Below are positions 47,801-58,648 of a stretch of 64,000 bases of DNA, one piece after another. The stretch is taken from NCBI GenBank assembly GCA_963965975.1, contig OZ014413.1, positions 10,646,601 to 10,710,600 on the forward strand, in the 5' to 3' direction. Every line of letters begins with the position of its first letter. Position 1 is the first letter of the stretch. Source of the DNA: Xestospongia bergquistia (taxonomy: Eukaryota; Porifera; Demospongiae; Haplosclerida; Petrosiidae). Position numbers and translations under genes: made by a program. The notes below the pieces were generated by a model, which was given only the letters and a program-made list of their open reading frames with translations, was not told the origin of the DNA and searched no databases.

Positions 47801-49650
47801 GACATCACTAGTCAAAGTAAGATATAGAAATTTATATGTTATATAGGAGAGCAATTTGATTGGTTAGCCAAATGCAATATATATACTATATATATGTATC
47901 ATGGTTGGGGTCGATTACAATCGTAATCATAATTGATTACAATCAATTATATTTTTGCTCTAATTGTAATGGTAATCAACTTTCCAGAAACAATGTAATT
48001 ATAATCAGACAAAGTAATTACTGTAATCACAAGTGATTAGATCAATTACAGTATCCTTTGTAAGTAATATATGGAACAAGTACATTTTGTCTGTATTAGT
48101 ATTTACTGGTCTATATGAAATGATGCATGAAAGAACATGTGATTAGATTGATTACACAATACTTGTTTGCAGCTGAATGTCCAAAACCTATATATATAGA
48201 GACAGGTTTATCTGATGAGCTTTTATATACAGTGACAATATCCCACTTTGACTACTGTATTAGCTAAATTAAAATAGGATGGAGTTTTTAGAGTTGATAG
48301 GTTTTGTCTATGGAGGATTCTATGAGAGTTGTGGTTTTCATATAATAAAAGGAACAGTACATAATACATAATATGAACAATGTTAATGTACTGGAACAAA
48401 CTTGGAAATAAAAAGTAAACAAAGATATGACAACAAGACAATAATCTATACTGATGAAAGATGAGTAAATACACATCACTGTAGAGAACATAGTTAGGTA
48501 GATGTTGATGACTAAAACTCAATGTTAATAGGATATTGTCAAATAAATGTTGTTTCAAAAATAATGAAATATATACATTATAAATTACATAACTTACATT
48601 ATAATAATATTATCATATCACAACACTATGTTTTATTACATTACTACATTTTTAAAGTAAAGAGAAATTTCAATCAGTTGATATATATAAACAAAAACTC
48701 TTACCATGCAGGCATCATGATGATTTATGCTTGAGTGTTGCTTCTTGTAGATCATCTTGACTAGTGATATAACTGAATATCTTCACTGATGTCTATCTGA
48801 CAGTTCAGTACCTTGTGTGCCTGTCTCAGTAGTAGATAGTGACGTCCCCATTCTGGCTAAAATCATCTAATACAGTAAATCTTTGGTATAACACTCAGTA
48901 ATTTTAAGTTTGTTTTGTAGAATCCGTCCATCTCCGTAGTTTGTACCATCGTTGTTATAGTAACCTAACCTAACATAGCATCATCTTCTTCGTTAGGTCT
49001 TGACAATAGTAGTTGAGCATGTTAGAGTGTGTGTATAGCTATTGTTGTGTGTGTAAAATATTATATAGTAACTATGTTTTATTATAGGAGACACTGGAAG
49101 TGTTAAGTGGACTAGTGATAGAGTTACACTTACTTCATCTACTGTGGCAGAATGTAAAGAAGTGATACATCAATTAAAGAGACAACAACATACAACATGG
49201 AGTATTCAACTCGACAGATTATCTCCTCAAAGTTTACTAACACTATTAACTGATATTAATGAATGTCAAGTGAGGAGACTTGAGATATGGAACACTCATT
49301 TTGATAGTAAATGTGTCAGTCAACTATCACAAGTAGTAACTTATAACAAAACAATGGAGGACCTATATCTTCTCTCGTCACCTCTCTTACCAAATACTTA
49401 CCACTTACTAACAACAGCTGTAGCTAATAATAAAATAATCAAGGGATTATACTTGTATGATGACACTAGCATTACTGATAATGATATACCTCATCTCTCT
49501 CATCTCATCATTAACAATAACACATTACAAGATCTATATCTTGATAAATGTCCTAAAATTAGTAAATTTGGTAAACAACAATTACAAAATGTTGTTGTTA
49601 AAAATAATAATTTGAAGACATTATATGTTAATGGTAATAAACTCCCTTAA
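44893..49650 (+). CDS. G5: Death / CARD-like / coiled-coil / LRR receptor-like protein, complete frame (~948 aa)
   Basis: The model is 44893-45199, 45263-45544, 45589-45633, 45684-45737, 45786-46510, 46564-46669, 46731-46790, 46933-47130, 47211-47267, 47315-47389, 47442-47816, 49088-49650. It totals 2847 bases in one frame. Domains run in the G1 order: Death (WHKLGVLLKLDITKLND), CARD-like (GVISKDTFDELEGSGGL), the exon 5 region (FEELKPQLTIAESFNDVMDI, GNSIIITCYAPQNIMDLL), coiled coils (EKQEEIEMLQEKITLLTLQL) and six LRRs. Exon 13 of G1 is deleted. The LRR exon is nearly identical to that of G4, differing by a Leu/Val change and one Val codon, as expected for a very recent duplication. The extended reading frame upstream of the chosen ATG is not conserved in G6, so ATG 44893 is preferred. 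Confidence 0.8.
47898..48190. repeat. AATTGTAAT MITE family, incomplete copy in the last G5 intron
   Basis: It starts ATCATGGTTGGGGTCGATTA and resembles the left part of the full copy at 55782. The right terminus is missing. Confidence 0.5.
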
Positions 49651-49729
49651 TTATTAGTTAATTTTTGTACTATTGTTGTTGTAAAAATAGATTATTTCAA
49701 ATTCCAATAAGTCAATTATTAGTGATGTA

Positions 49730-51903
49730 GTAGTAGTACAAGAATTGATGGTGATAATCCAAGTACATGTACATATATTGTAGTATCATTCATTCAATAT
49801 ACTATTTAGACAAGTATTTTTTGTGGTCAATTGTATACAATAACATTAATTATAATAATTTGTGGATCACATGATTGACTTGATGTAGTAGTAGATATTG
49901 GATCATGTCTCTCTTTCTCACTCTTACTCTCTCATTACAAAGTCATTCTTGGTATTACAATTGTTTCAACAGTTTACTGGTATGAATGTTATTATGTGAG
50001 TTAATGAATGTATGGATCAATGGATGATTGGAGAGACAGACAAAGATAGTTAGTCAAGTTAATAACTAGTTATTAATTTGTAGGTATTATTCAACAGCAA
50101 TTTTCTGCAGTATAAAAGTCTCTAGTTATGTAGCTACAGCCATAGTGGGTGTGGTCAATTTCTTAACCTTTGCAACAGTATTCTTAGTAGATAAATTATC
50201 TTAACAACTAAAGGGTTAAACATTAATACATTACATAGGTTGGTCGTAAATTCCTCTTATTACTGGAAACGTTTGGTACGTTTGTGACTATTTTAAGAGC
50301 TGGACTGTAGATATATTTCTTCCAAGATGATCAAGGTTGGTTATGTTGTGGTCATTTTGGTTGTCATCTTTGTTGCCAGTTTTGCATTCAGTTGGGGATA
50401 AGTAAGATCCAGTTCTATGATAACTATATTGATACTGGAATGAGTCTCAGAACAGGACCTTCATGGTATAAGAATGGGTCTGCATTATATTCTCAGACCC
50501 TGCAGGTCTGGTACAGAAACAGGTCTATTTAGTCTCAGACTCAGACCTGATATAGAAATGAGTCTATATATTCTCAGACCCATACCTAGTCTTAGAACAG
50601 GACTATTACTATGATATCTCTTAATCATTTAGTCTTGTAGCGTGGATTGTTACAAGTGAAATATTTCCTCTCTCTGTACGAGGTGAGCATATCCACTATC
50701 ACCTCATATCCTCTATATACTAATTTGTACATGTATATTAATAGTAGGATAATGTCAATGTTACCTTTAAATGATATTTTATGTAATTCTCATGAGAAAA
50801 CAAAAAATGATATCCTCTCCTGTCTTATCTAATTATAGGAATTGCTGTTTCCATAACAACTTCTGGCAATTGGATTGGCAATTTTATTATTGCCATGGTA
50901 ACTCCTCTTCTCTTGGGATCAGTATTAGGAACAGCTGGAACATTTTTTATCCTCTCAATATTTTTATTTGCTGTATTTCACTTTGTATTACTGACCTTAC
51001 CAGAGACTAAAGGAGAGAGTTTAGAGAAAATTGATCAACTCTTTATGAAACCATGTCTTGAAAGAATCAACCTTTCCTATCATTTGAGGTGAGTGTATAC
51101 TTTGACCTTTGACTTCAGTAAGTTCAACTACGTAGTCTTAATATTTATATATATTTTCAATGACAATAGTTATATTTATATATTATTAACTATATATTGA
51201 ACATGTGCCAGTCATGTGATAATAACAATATTCATTGATAATGATACAATTTTATTGAACACTGTGTATCATTTTCATCCCTTCTCCAGAAAATTAAGCA
51301 AAGAGGATAGCAAACCTTTCTCCTTTTATTATTAGAGTGTGCTAGACTGGAAATGAGTATAGGATATGAATTATATTATAAGACATTACTAGTAATTTTA
51401 AATATAAGTACATTAATTAAAATTAAGTGGTAGTTATTAACTAGTTATTAATTATTATCATATATTATGTATACTTGTATAGATTGGGTTATCCCTGGAG
51501 ATGTTGTGATAATCATACTGTAATATATGATGTTAATGTTGGATTAGTAACAGAGAAAGAAGAGTAAGTTATAATATGTCATACACACTCACATTATAAT
51601 ATATTGTAACATTAGAATTGACTGGTCTTCTTATAAATGTCAAATTTCTAACACTGATTATAATGATATTATATTATATCAGAAGATCCTAATACTAAAA
51701 TATACAAACAATCTCTTAGTCACTTTATTTGAAAATAACAATCTTATGTTATATTTCTTGTATTTGTATGATATTAGTTCTTTTAATATTAACTCAATAT
51801 AATAATGCAATTAATTTACTTTATTTATTATATTTATTAGAGAGGACAAACTTATTGATAATGAAGTGACTTCAGAATCTATTTTATCTTCTAATGAATA
51901 TTA
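49730..51903 (+). pseudogene. T3: decayed 3' fragment of the sugar transporter, sister of T2
   Basis: The structure and breakpoint match T2, confirming a shared origin before the tandem duplication. It shares the lost donor after LVDK and the 14-base deletion. It adds its own lesions: a loss of TATAGT in the first exon, and TTGATATAT changed to TAGATATAT, which puts a stop after RAGL near 50307. The last exon still ends SSNEY as in T1. The empty MULE site is at 51693-51700. Confidence 0.8.
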
Positions 51904-51985
51904 GCTATAATATGGGTGGAATTAACTTTTAATATATATTATTTTTATCAAGTGTGTAAAAATATTTTAATATATTTTATTTATT

Positions 51986-52617
51986 AGAGTTAGTACGGGT
52001 TCGCCTACTCTGATTTTAATACAATAGTACGTTTTCGCCAACGGATAGCGTAATTCTAATTTTAAAAAAAATTGCGATTTTACAAATTACAATGCAAGAG
52101 CTATTGGACCAAAAGGGACTGAAACAGTCTAAATAATGATGAAGGAGTTTAAGGTAAATGATAATTAAAGAGTGTACAATTTAAGAAAAGTAATGATTAA
52201 AGAATTAAACAATTATAAGTTAATGTGTTGAGACATGCCTACTACATAGTCTGATAAAGAGATTACATTACTGCTAAATCTTTCTTTGAGTTCCTTAATA
52301 TGTTAATCTTTCTCTATAATTTTCTTTTTCCGACAAGGTGGATGTGCACCTGATGCAAGCTGCTATATCAAAACCTCTGTGCTGACTTGTTCTCTTTGAA
52401 ATACCTCAACACATTCAAAGATGTTTGGATCTTTTCAAAGTCAATAGACCTTATGAAATTTAGTTAAGTCTTTGTCTATTTAACAACGAGATTTAATTAC
52501 ATTTTTGAATGTAATTCAATGAAAATTTCAAAAACTTCTATTAATTAGAATTACGGTATCCGTAGGCAAACCCGTACTATTGTATTAAAATCAGAGTAGG
52601 CGAACGCGGACGAACCC
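51986..52617. mobile_element. MITE-like element with long TIRs upstream of G6
   Basis: The left arm contains TTCGCCTACTCTGATTTTAA, TACAATAGTACG and GCGTAATTCTAATT. The right arm is the reverse complement with few mismatches over about 65 bases. ATTTATT is duplicated at 51979-51985 and 52618-52624, and the G5 flank has one copy at the homologous place. The interior is AT-rich with no convincing gene. The superfamily is not assigned. Confidence 0.8.
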
Positions 52618-52768
52618 ATTTATTATCTGTCTACAATAAAGTATTGTCGTTATATTCATTGTAGACAGGTGAAATGTCATGTGATAATAATATTATATTC
52701 TGATTGATTGGACTATTGATCATGAATTGGCCTATTATATTATTGTAATATATTATTTTTATTTCCTG

Positions 52769-52818
52769 TTTGGGTGGAGTAATTTGCGCCCCACCCACCA
52801 AAATATATCGCTCGAGCT
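52769..52818 (+). promoter_or_regulatory. Conserved 5' flank of G6
   Basis: TTTGGGTGGAGTAATTTGCG is followed by CCCCACCCACCAAAATATAT and the ATG at 52819. The spacer is about 24 bases shorter than in G5, which brings the two elements together. Confidence 0.4.
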
Positions 52819-55800
52819 ATGGCAGTAGTGTCCACGTATTTCGATCAATTTTTGAATGGAAAACCAACTGTTCACGAGTTATACGAACATGTCAGAGTTG
52901 GTACTAACTGGCACAAACTTGGTGTACTTCTCAAGTTAGATATTACTAAGTTAAATGATATCAGATCACTAAATGAAGATAGTGATTTCAAATCATTAAA
53001 GATGTTTGAATTATTACTGAGTAGTAAACCCAATACTACAAGAAGAGAGATTATTGAAACGCTAAAAAAGCCAGCCATTAGTGAGAATGCTATTGCTGAA
53101 CAATACAGAGATACATTACGAGACAGTGAGTGTAAATAGAATTATTTTGAGGGTTTTTTGTTTCTTTTTTTTAGATTTATTTCAAAAAGAGATTGCTACT
53201 CTATTGCTGCAAAAACACTCTGAGTGTCTCTCGCAGCTCATTCTTCCAACAAAGATAGTTCGTATGTTGTATACAGAGGAAGTCATCTCTATGGAGATAC
53301 TTAATGAAATGGAGAGATCTGGAGGTTTGCGAACTGATCATTCATTAAGAGCACTGTCTAATACAGTATCTGAAGATCCTAACAAGCTAAGAATTTTAAC
53401 TAATGTCTTGTTACAATCAGAGGAGACAGTACATGTAGGACAAGTTATACTCAAAGAGTACAGTAAGTAGTTTATTTTTATAAATCTTTGTATTAAAATT
53501 TTGTAGATGAACAATTTCCTCAAGAAGTACCAATACAGTCAAGTCAACCAGGTATGTAACATAATTAGGTCATTGTAAAGTATGCATAATATTACAAACA
53601 GATACTAATACTTTCAATGCTTCATTGAACACTCTCCTAACTCCAACTTCACAAGGTTAGTTTTTTACTTCAATGTTTTGAATTAAATGTATTTTTCTAT
53701 TAGGTGCTATAACAGAGCTATATCTTCCACCTACTTATGAATATAGCTTTGATCAGATGAGAGCAACATTTGGAAAACTCATTCATACAGTAGCACCTCT
53801 TATTAAATCTGCTCTCATGTCTTTGGCTTCCATACCAGAACCACCTTTACTGGAAAATTGCTCACCACTAGAAGAGCTTAAAATTTTTCTTCAAAGATGT
53901 TTTGAAGAGCTTAAACCTCAACTGACTATTGCTGAGTCATTTAATGATGTTATGGATATTGTGCAGAAAAAGTGTACAGTAATCAATGTTGCTTGTTTAG
54001 AGACTGTCATCGATCACTACAATATTGAAGAAGCCAAAGTTCATATCAAAGCTTACAAATCTGCAGTTGATAAATTTTGTGAGGATGTCAAACTTAGTGT
54101 CTGCAAGGATAAAGATTTCATGTCAAGTCCATCATCTCTTCTCAAATGTGAGACTGTTGAATTTGTTCTGGAATGGGAACCTCATAACAACGCTCTCAAC
54201 CAGATCAGAGTTTTGTTACGAAAAGCTTTTCAAGATATTGCTAAATTTGTCCGAGTGAGATTTATCAAGGAAGGGAACTCCATCATCATTACCTGCTATG
54301 CTCCACAAAATATCATGGATCTCTTACTAGTAAAAGCACAAAAGAATCTTCACATATTAATAAAGATGGGAGTAATCAAGTTAACCATAGCCTTCCATAC
54401 TATATGGGATGAACGTAGTAGAGATAAAGTAAGACATGAGTTCAATACTAGACAATAATGTGTGTGTGATATATAAAGGAGATTAGAGGTTTGGTGAATG
54501 AGGTGAGAGTTCTTGAAGAGAAGGTTGTTTCACAGAGAAAAGAGAAGGATGAGGAAATAATGGAGCTAAAATCTTCCCTGAAAGGTAAGAATTATAGCTC
54601 AATACATAATTATAATATGACTCCTGTTTATTACACAAATTATAGTTTATACTAGTATTGATAGAGAAAGACCAATCATCAACTGATTCTCCATTAGGTA
54701 TGTATTCTGAGGTATATATACGTAATGTAAATTGAAAAGCTAAAGAAGGTTTACGTAAGGACATCATCTCTTGATGTATCCATCCATTCATTGCTTTAAA
54801 GTATATGATTTATAGAAACTACTACTTTACTCAATTTAGCACTGACTATGAAGGATCCAGAAAAAGATCCAACTCTTGAGGAAGCTGATTTCATGCAGCA
54901 ATCATTGCCTCATGCACTAATGGAGGAACCTACCCAACATGTACCAATGTACTATATGGCAACTTTTAGTACTAGTGATAATACTAAACAAAAAGGTAAG
55001 TACAACTTAAAAGATGAAACTATGTGAGTATAACAAGTTATGTCATAAACAATTAACTATAGGAACTAACAATAACTACATGTGTATATTTTATTATTAC
55101 TAGCACACAGTATGATGAGAGAAGAACCACAATTAACTGACACTTTATCAGGTACATGTACATTAATTGAGATATAACTATGTACCTAATGTAAATAGAG
55201 AAGATGAAACTATTAGATAGAATGAGTAAGGCAAAGACCTTAGAGATAGAGAAGTTAACCAGACATAAAGAAAGTGAGCTATAGTACTGTCAGTAGTAAA
55301 TACCATATAGGGTTATGTTCTGTAGCTACTGATAAAGTACTAATAGAGAAACAAGAAGAGATTGAGATGCTACAAGAAAAGATAACATTGTTAACTTTAC
55401 AGTTAATGGAGAGAGAAGAAAAGATTAGTCAGTTGATGGAGAACATGAAAGGTAAACAATTACTTGATATTCTATTATATCAGATAATCTGTTTAGTTCT
55501 ACAGTCTCAGGTGATAAAGTTCCGTGATCCAGAAGCACATGAGCTTTTGCGTGATCAGATTCAACATGATCTTCAGTTAAATCAAAATTTAGAGGAGGTA
55601 CTACCTAGCCAACAACAGCTATCATCAGATGACAAACTAGATGACAGAGTGGATGAGTTAACTTCATCAGATCATGAAACAGCAGACATCACTAGTCAAA
55701 GTAAGATATAGAAATTTATATCTTATATAGGAGAGCAATTTGATTGGTTAGCCACATGCCATATACATGCTATATATATGTATCATGGTTGAGGTCAATT

Positions 55801-58000
55801 ACAAATCTAATCATAATTGATTACAATCAATTACATTTTTGCTATTATTGTAATTGTAATCAACTTTCCAGAAACAATATAATAAGTAATCAGACAAAGT
55901 AATTACTGTAATCACAAGTGATTACAGTAATGACAGTATCTTTTGTAAGTAGTATATGGAACAAGTACATGTTGTCTGTATTAGCACTTGGTGGTCTATA
56001 TTTATGAAATGATGTATGAAAGAACATGTGATTATATTGATTACACATTACTTGTTTGCAGCTGAATGTCCAAAGTCTATATATATAGACAGGTGCTGTT
56101 TGAAAAACTGATGTTTATCCAATGTAATACTAAGTTATTTGATGACGTAGTTTAATTGCTTAATGATCGCTCTGTAATTATAATCATAATCATGCTTTTT
56201 TCCCAATAACTGTAACTGTAATCACTGTATTATCATAATGGTCATGTAATTGACCCCAACCCTGATATGTAGATATACTATAGTCTATTTGTGTTCACCT
56301 TACCACCAGTAATTAGTAGTGGGTGTAAGTAGTATACATAATACAAACTTAAATGTTTGTGGTGTTATTCTTTGAGTTATCACATGTAAATAAAAGATCA
56401 CATGATGTGTGTGTGTGGAGAGTTGATTTTCTTTTCTTGTGAGAACAAATTTATTGGCAAATCTGTAAGTTAGAATAATATCATTAGTTTATAAAAAAAA
56501 TTAATAAAATGTACAATACTTTATCTAACAATGGATCAAAGGAGCATACATTTCTCAAGAGAGTAAATTACTGACTCCTGTTAAACAATACACAACATAT
56601 AGGGTATATGTGAATCCAGACTCTTTTAATAAAGGAAGTAATACAATATACTGTTCATAGCTTTTATATACAGTGACAATATCCCACTTTGACTACTGTA
56701 TTAAAAGTTGATAGAGTTTTTAGAGTTGGTAGGTTTGTCTATGGAGGATTCTGTGGTAGTTGGGGATTTCATATAACAGTACATAATACATAATATGAAC
56801 AATGTAATGTACTGGAACATACTTGGAAATGATACATAAACTAAAAGATGACATACACACATGTTCCAGTTTCAATGTTAATAGGATATTGTCAAATAAT
56901 TATTATTGTTTCAAAAATATTGAAATACATTATAAATTACATAACTTACTTTATAATATCATATCACAACTCTAAATATATTGTTTTAGTACGTTATGAC
57001 ATCTTTAAAGTAAAGAGAAATGTCAATATAAACAGACAAAAGACAAGTCAAATAAAAACTCTGTTACCAGACGTGATGATTCATGCTTAAGTGTTGCTTC
57101 TTAATTGTGAACCATCTTGACTAGTAGTGATATGACTGAGTCGTTCTCACTGACGTCTATCTGACAGTACAGTACTCTCTGTGCCCCCGTAAGTAAATAG
57201 TGATGTCCCCATCCTGGCATCTAATTCAGTAAATTATTAGTATAACACTCAGTAAATTTAAGTCTGTTTTATAGAATCCGTTCATCTCCGTACATCGTTG
57301 TTATAGTAACCTAACACTAGTACGTCTTCTTCGTTAGGTCTTGACAATGGTAGTTGAGCATGTTATAGTGTGTGTATAGCTATTGTTGTGTGTGTAAAAT
57401 ATTATATAGTAACTATGTTTTATTATAGGAGACACTGGAAGTTTTAAGTGGACTAGTGATAGAGTTAAACTTACTTCATCTACTGTGGCAGAATGTAAAG
57501 AAGTGATACATCAATTAAAGAGACAACAACATACAACATGGGAGATTGAACTTAACAGATTATCTCCTCAAAGTTTACTAACAGTATTAACTGATATTAA
57601 TGAATGTCAAGTGTGGAGACTTGTTATAGTGAACACTCATTTTGATATTAACTGTGTCAGTCAACTATCACAAGTAGTAACTTATAACAAAACAATGAAG
57701 TACCTATATCTTCTCTCCTCACCTCTCTTACCAAATACTTACCACTTACTAACAACAGCTGTAGCTGGTAATAAAGTAATCAAGGTATTATACTTGTTTA
57801 ATGACACTAGCATTACTGATAATGATATACCTCATCTCTCTCATCTCATCATTAACAATAACACATTACAAGAACTAGTTCTTGGTAAATGTCCTAAAAT
57901 TTTTAAATTTAGTGAACAAAAATTACAAAATTTTTTTGTTAAAAATAATAGCTTGAAGAGATTGTATGTTAATGGTAATAGACTCCATTATTGTTATTAG
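52819..58000 (+). CDS. G6: Death / CARD-like / coiled-coil / LRR receptor-like protein, frame complete if exon 7 is skipped (~916 aa)
   Basis: The model is 52819-53125, 53175-53462, 53507-53551, 53602-53655, 53704-54428, 54479-54584, 54840-54995, 55104-55151, 55199-55273, 55326-55700, 57429-58000. It totals 2751 bases. Exon 7 (54646 onward) has lost eight bases relative to G5 near 54671 and would introduce a stop, but skipping it is phase-neutral. Exon 9 also lost 14 bases near its end. The frame is kept if the earlier donor AAAAGGTAAG (after 54995) is used. If neither rescue is used the gene is dead. Domains are as in G5, with ELLLSSKPNTTRR where others have ELWLSSKPNATRR, changing a usually conserved Death-domain Trp. 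The LRR exon ends HYCY, three codons longer than its relatives, with an N-terminal strand of WEIELNRL. Confidence 0.65.
55782..56266. mobile_element. AATTGTAAT MITE, full-length copy in the last G6 intron
   Basis: The left end is ATCATGGTTGAGGTCAATTA and the right end is TAATTGACCCCAACCCTGAT. It is 180 bp longer than the G4 copy because of interior sequence shared with the G3 and G5 copies. The remaining intron, 56267-57428, shows no other feature. Confidence 0.7.
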
Positions 58001-58036
58001 TTATTTTTGTAGTATTGTTTTTGTATTTTTACGAAA

Positions 58037-58042
58037 AATAAA
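58037..58042 (+). terminator. Polyadenylation signal AATAAA of G6
   Basis: The signal lies about 37 bases after the stop codon and is equivalent to those after G0, G1 and G3. Confidence 0.5.
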
Positions 58043-58648
58043 TTATTTCAAATTAAGTCAATTATTAGTTAAATACTTTAGTTTTCAGTTCTTTGTCTTC
58101 TAACAAAGTTAACAATTTTTATAATTCACTTCTTCTCTAGAAAAACTCAACTTCTCTACTTGACAATTGACCACACCTAAATTAATTAATAATAAAAGCT
58201 TTAATATTGTTATTTCTATTATTTACAAATACAGTTATAACAAACAAACTAGACTAAATTTTACATTAATAGTCCTCTAGTTAGTAGCTATATAAAATTA
58301 AATATTATCGCTACGTCTAATACCACTAATTACTACTGATAATAAAAAAAATCCATTAATTAAAGTCAATTAATTTGTCAAATCACCTAAAAACTTATTT
58401 CCTACACACACAGTTCACTTAACAAATTAATATTATATTTAATAACACGTTCTATTTAATAATACATTCACTTTTAACAATTCCATTAAAGTACTGATCC
58501 ATAGAACATGAGAACATTTCTTGATAACATTACAACTATTAACTTACTACTAAACAAACTTACTTTCTATTAATAGTAGTAGACTGTATCTAGTAGTTAG
58601 CAGTTTTGCTAGTTAGTTATCTTCTAGTTTCTAGTAAAGAAGACTTAA

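Larger units (their letters stand above)
40895..48230 (+). repeat. Tandem segmental duplication unit A (G4 LRR exon + transporter fragment + G5 body)
   Basis: From TATCCCACTTTGACTACTG at about 40904 the sequence is repeated almost unchanged from about 48238 (unit B, to about 56680). The period is about 7.3 kb. The unit spans the 5' part of the last intron, the LRR exon of one gene, a sugar-transporter fragment and the Death-to-coiled-coil part of the next gene. It therefore cuts genes in mid-intron and creates a new complete gene at each repeat. Confidence 0.85.
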
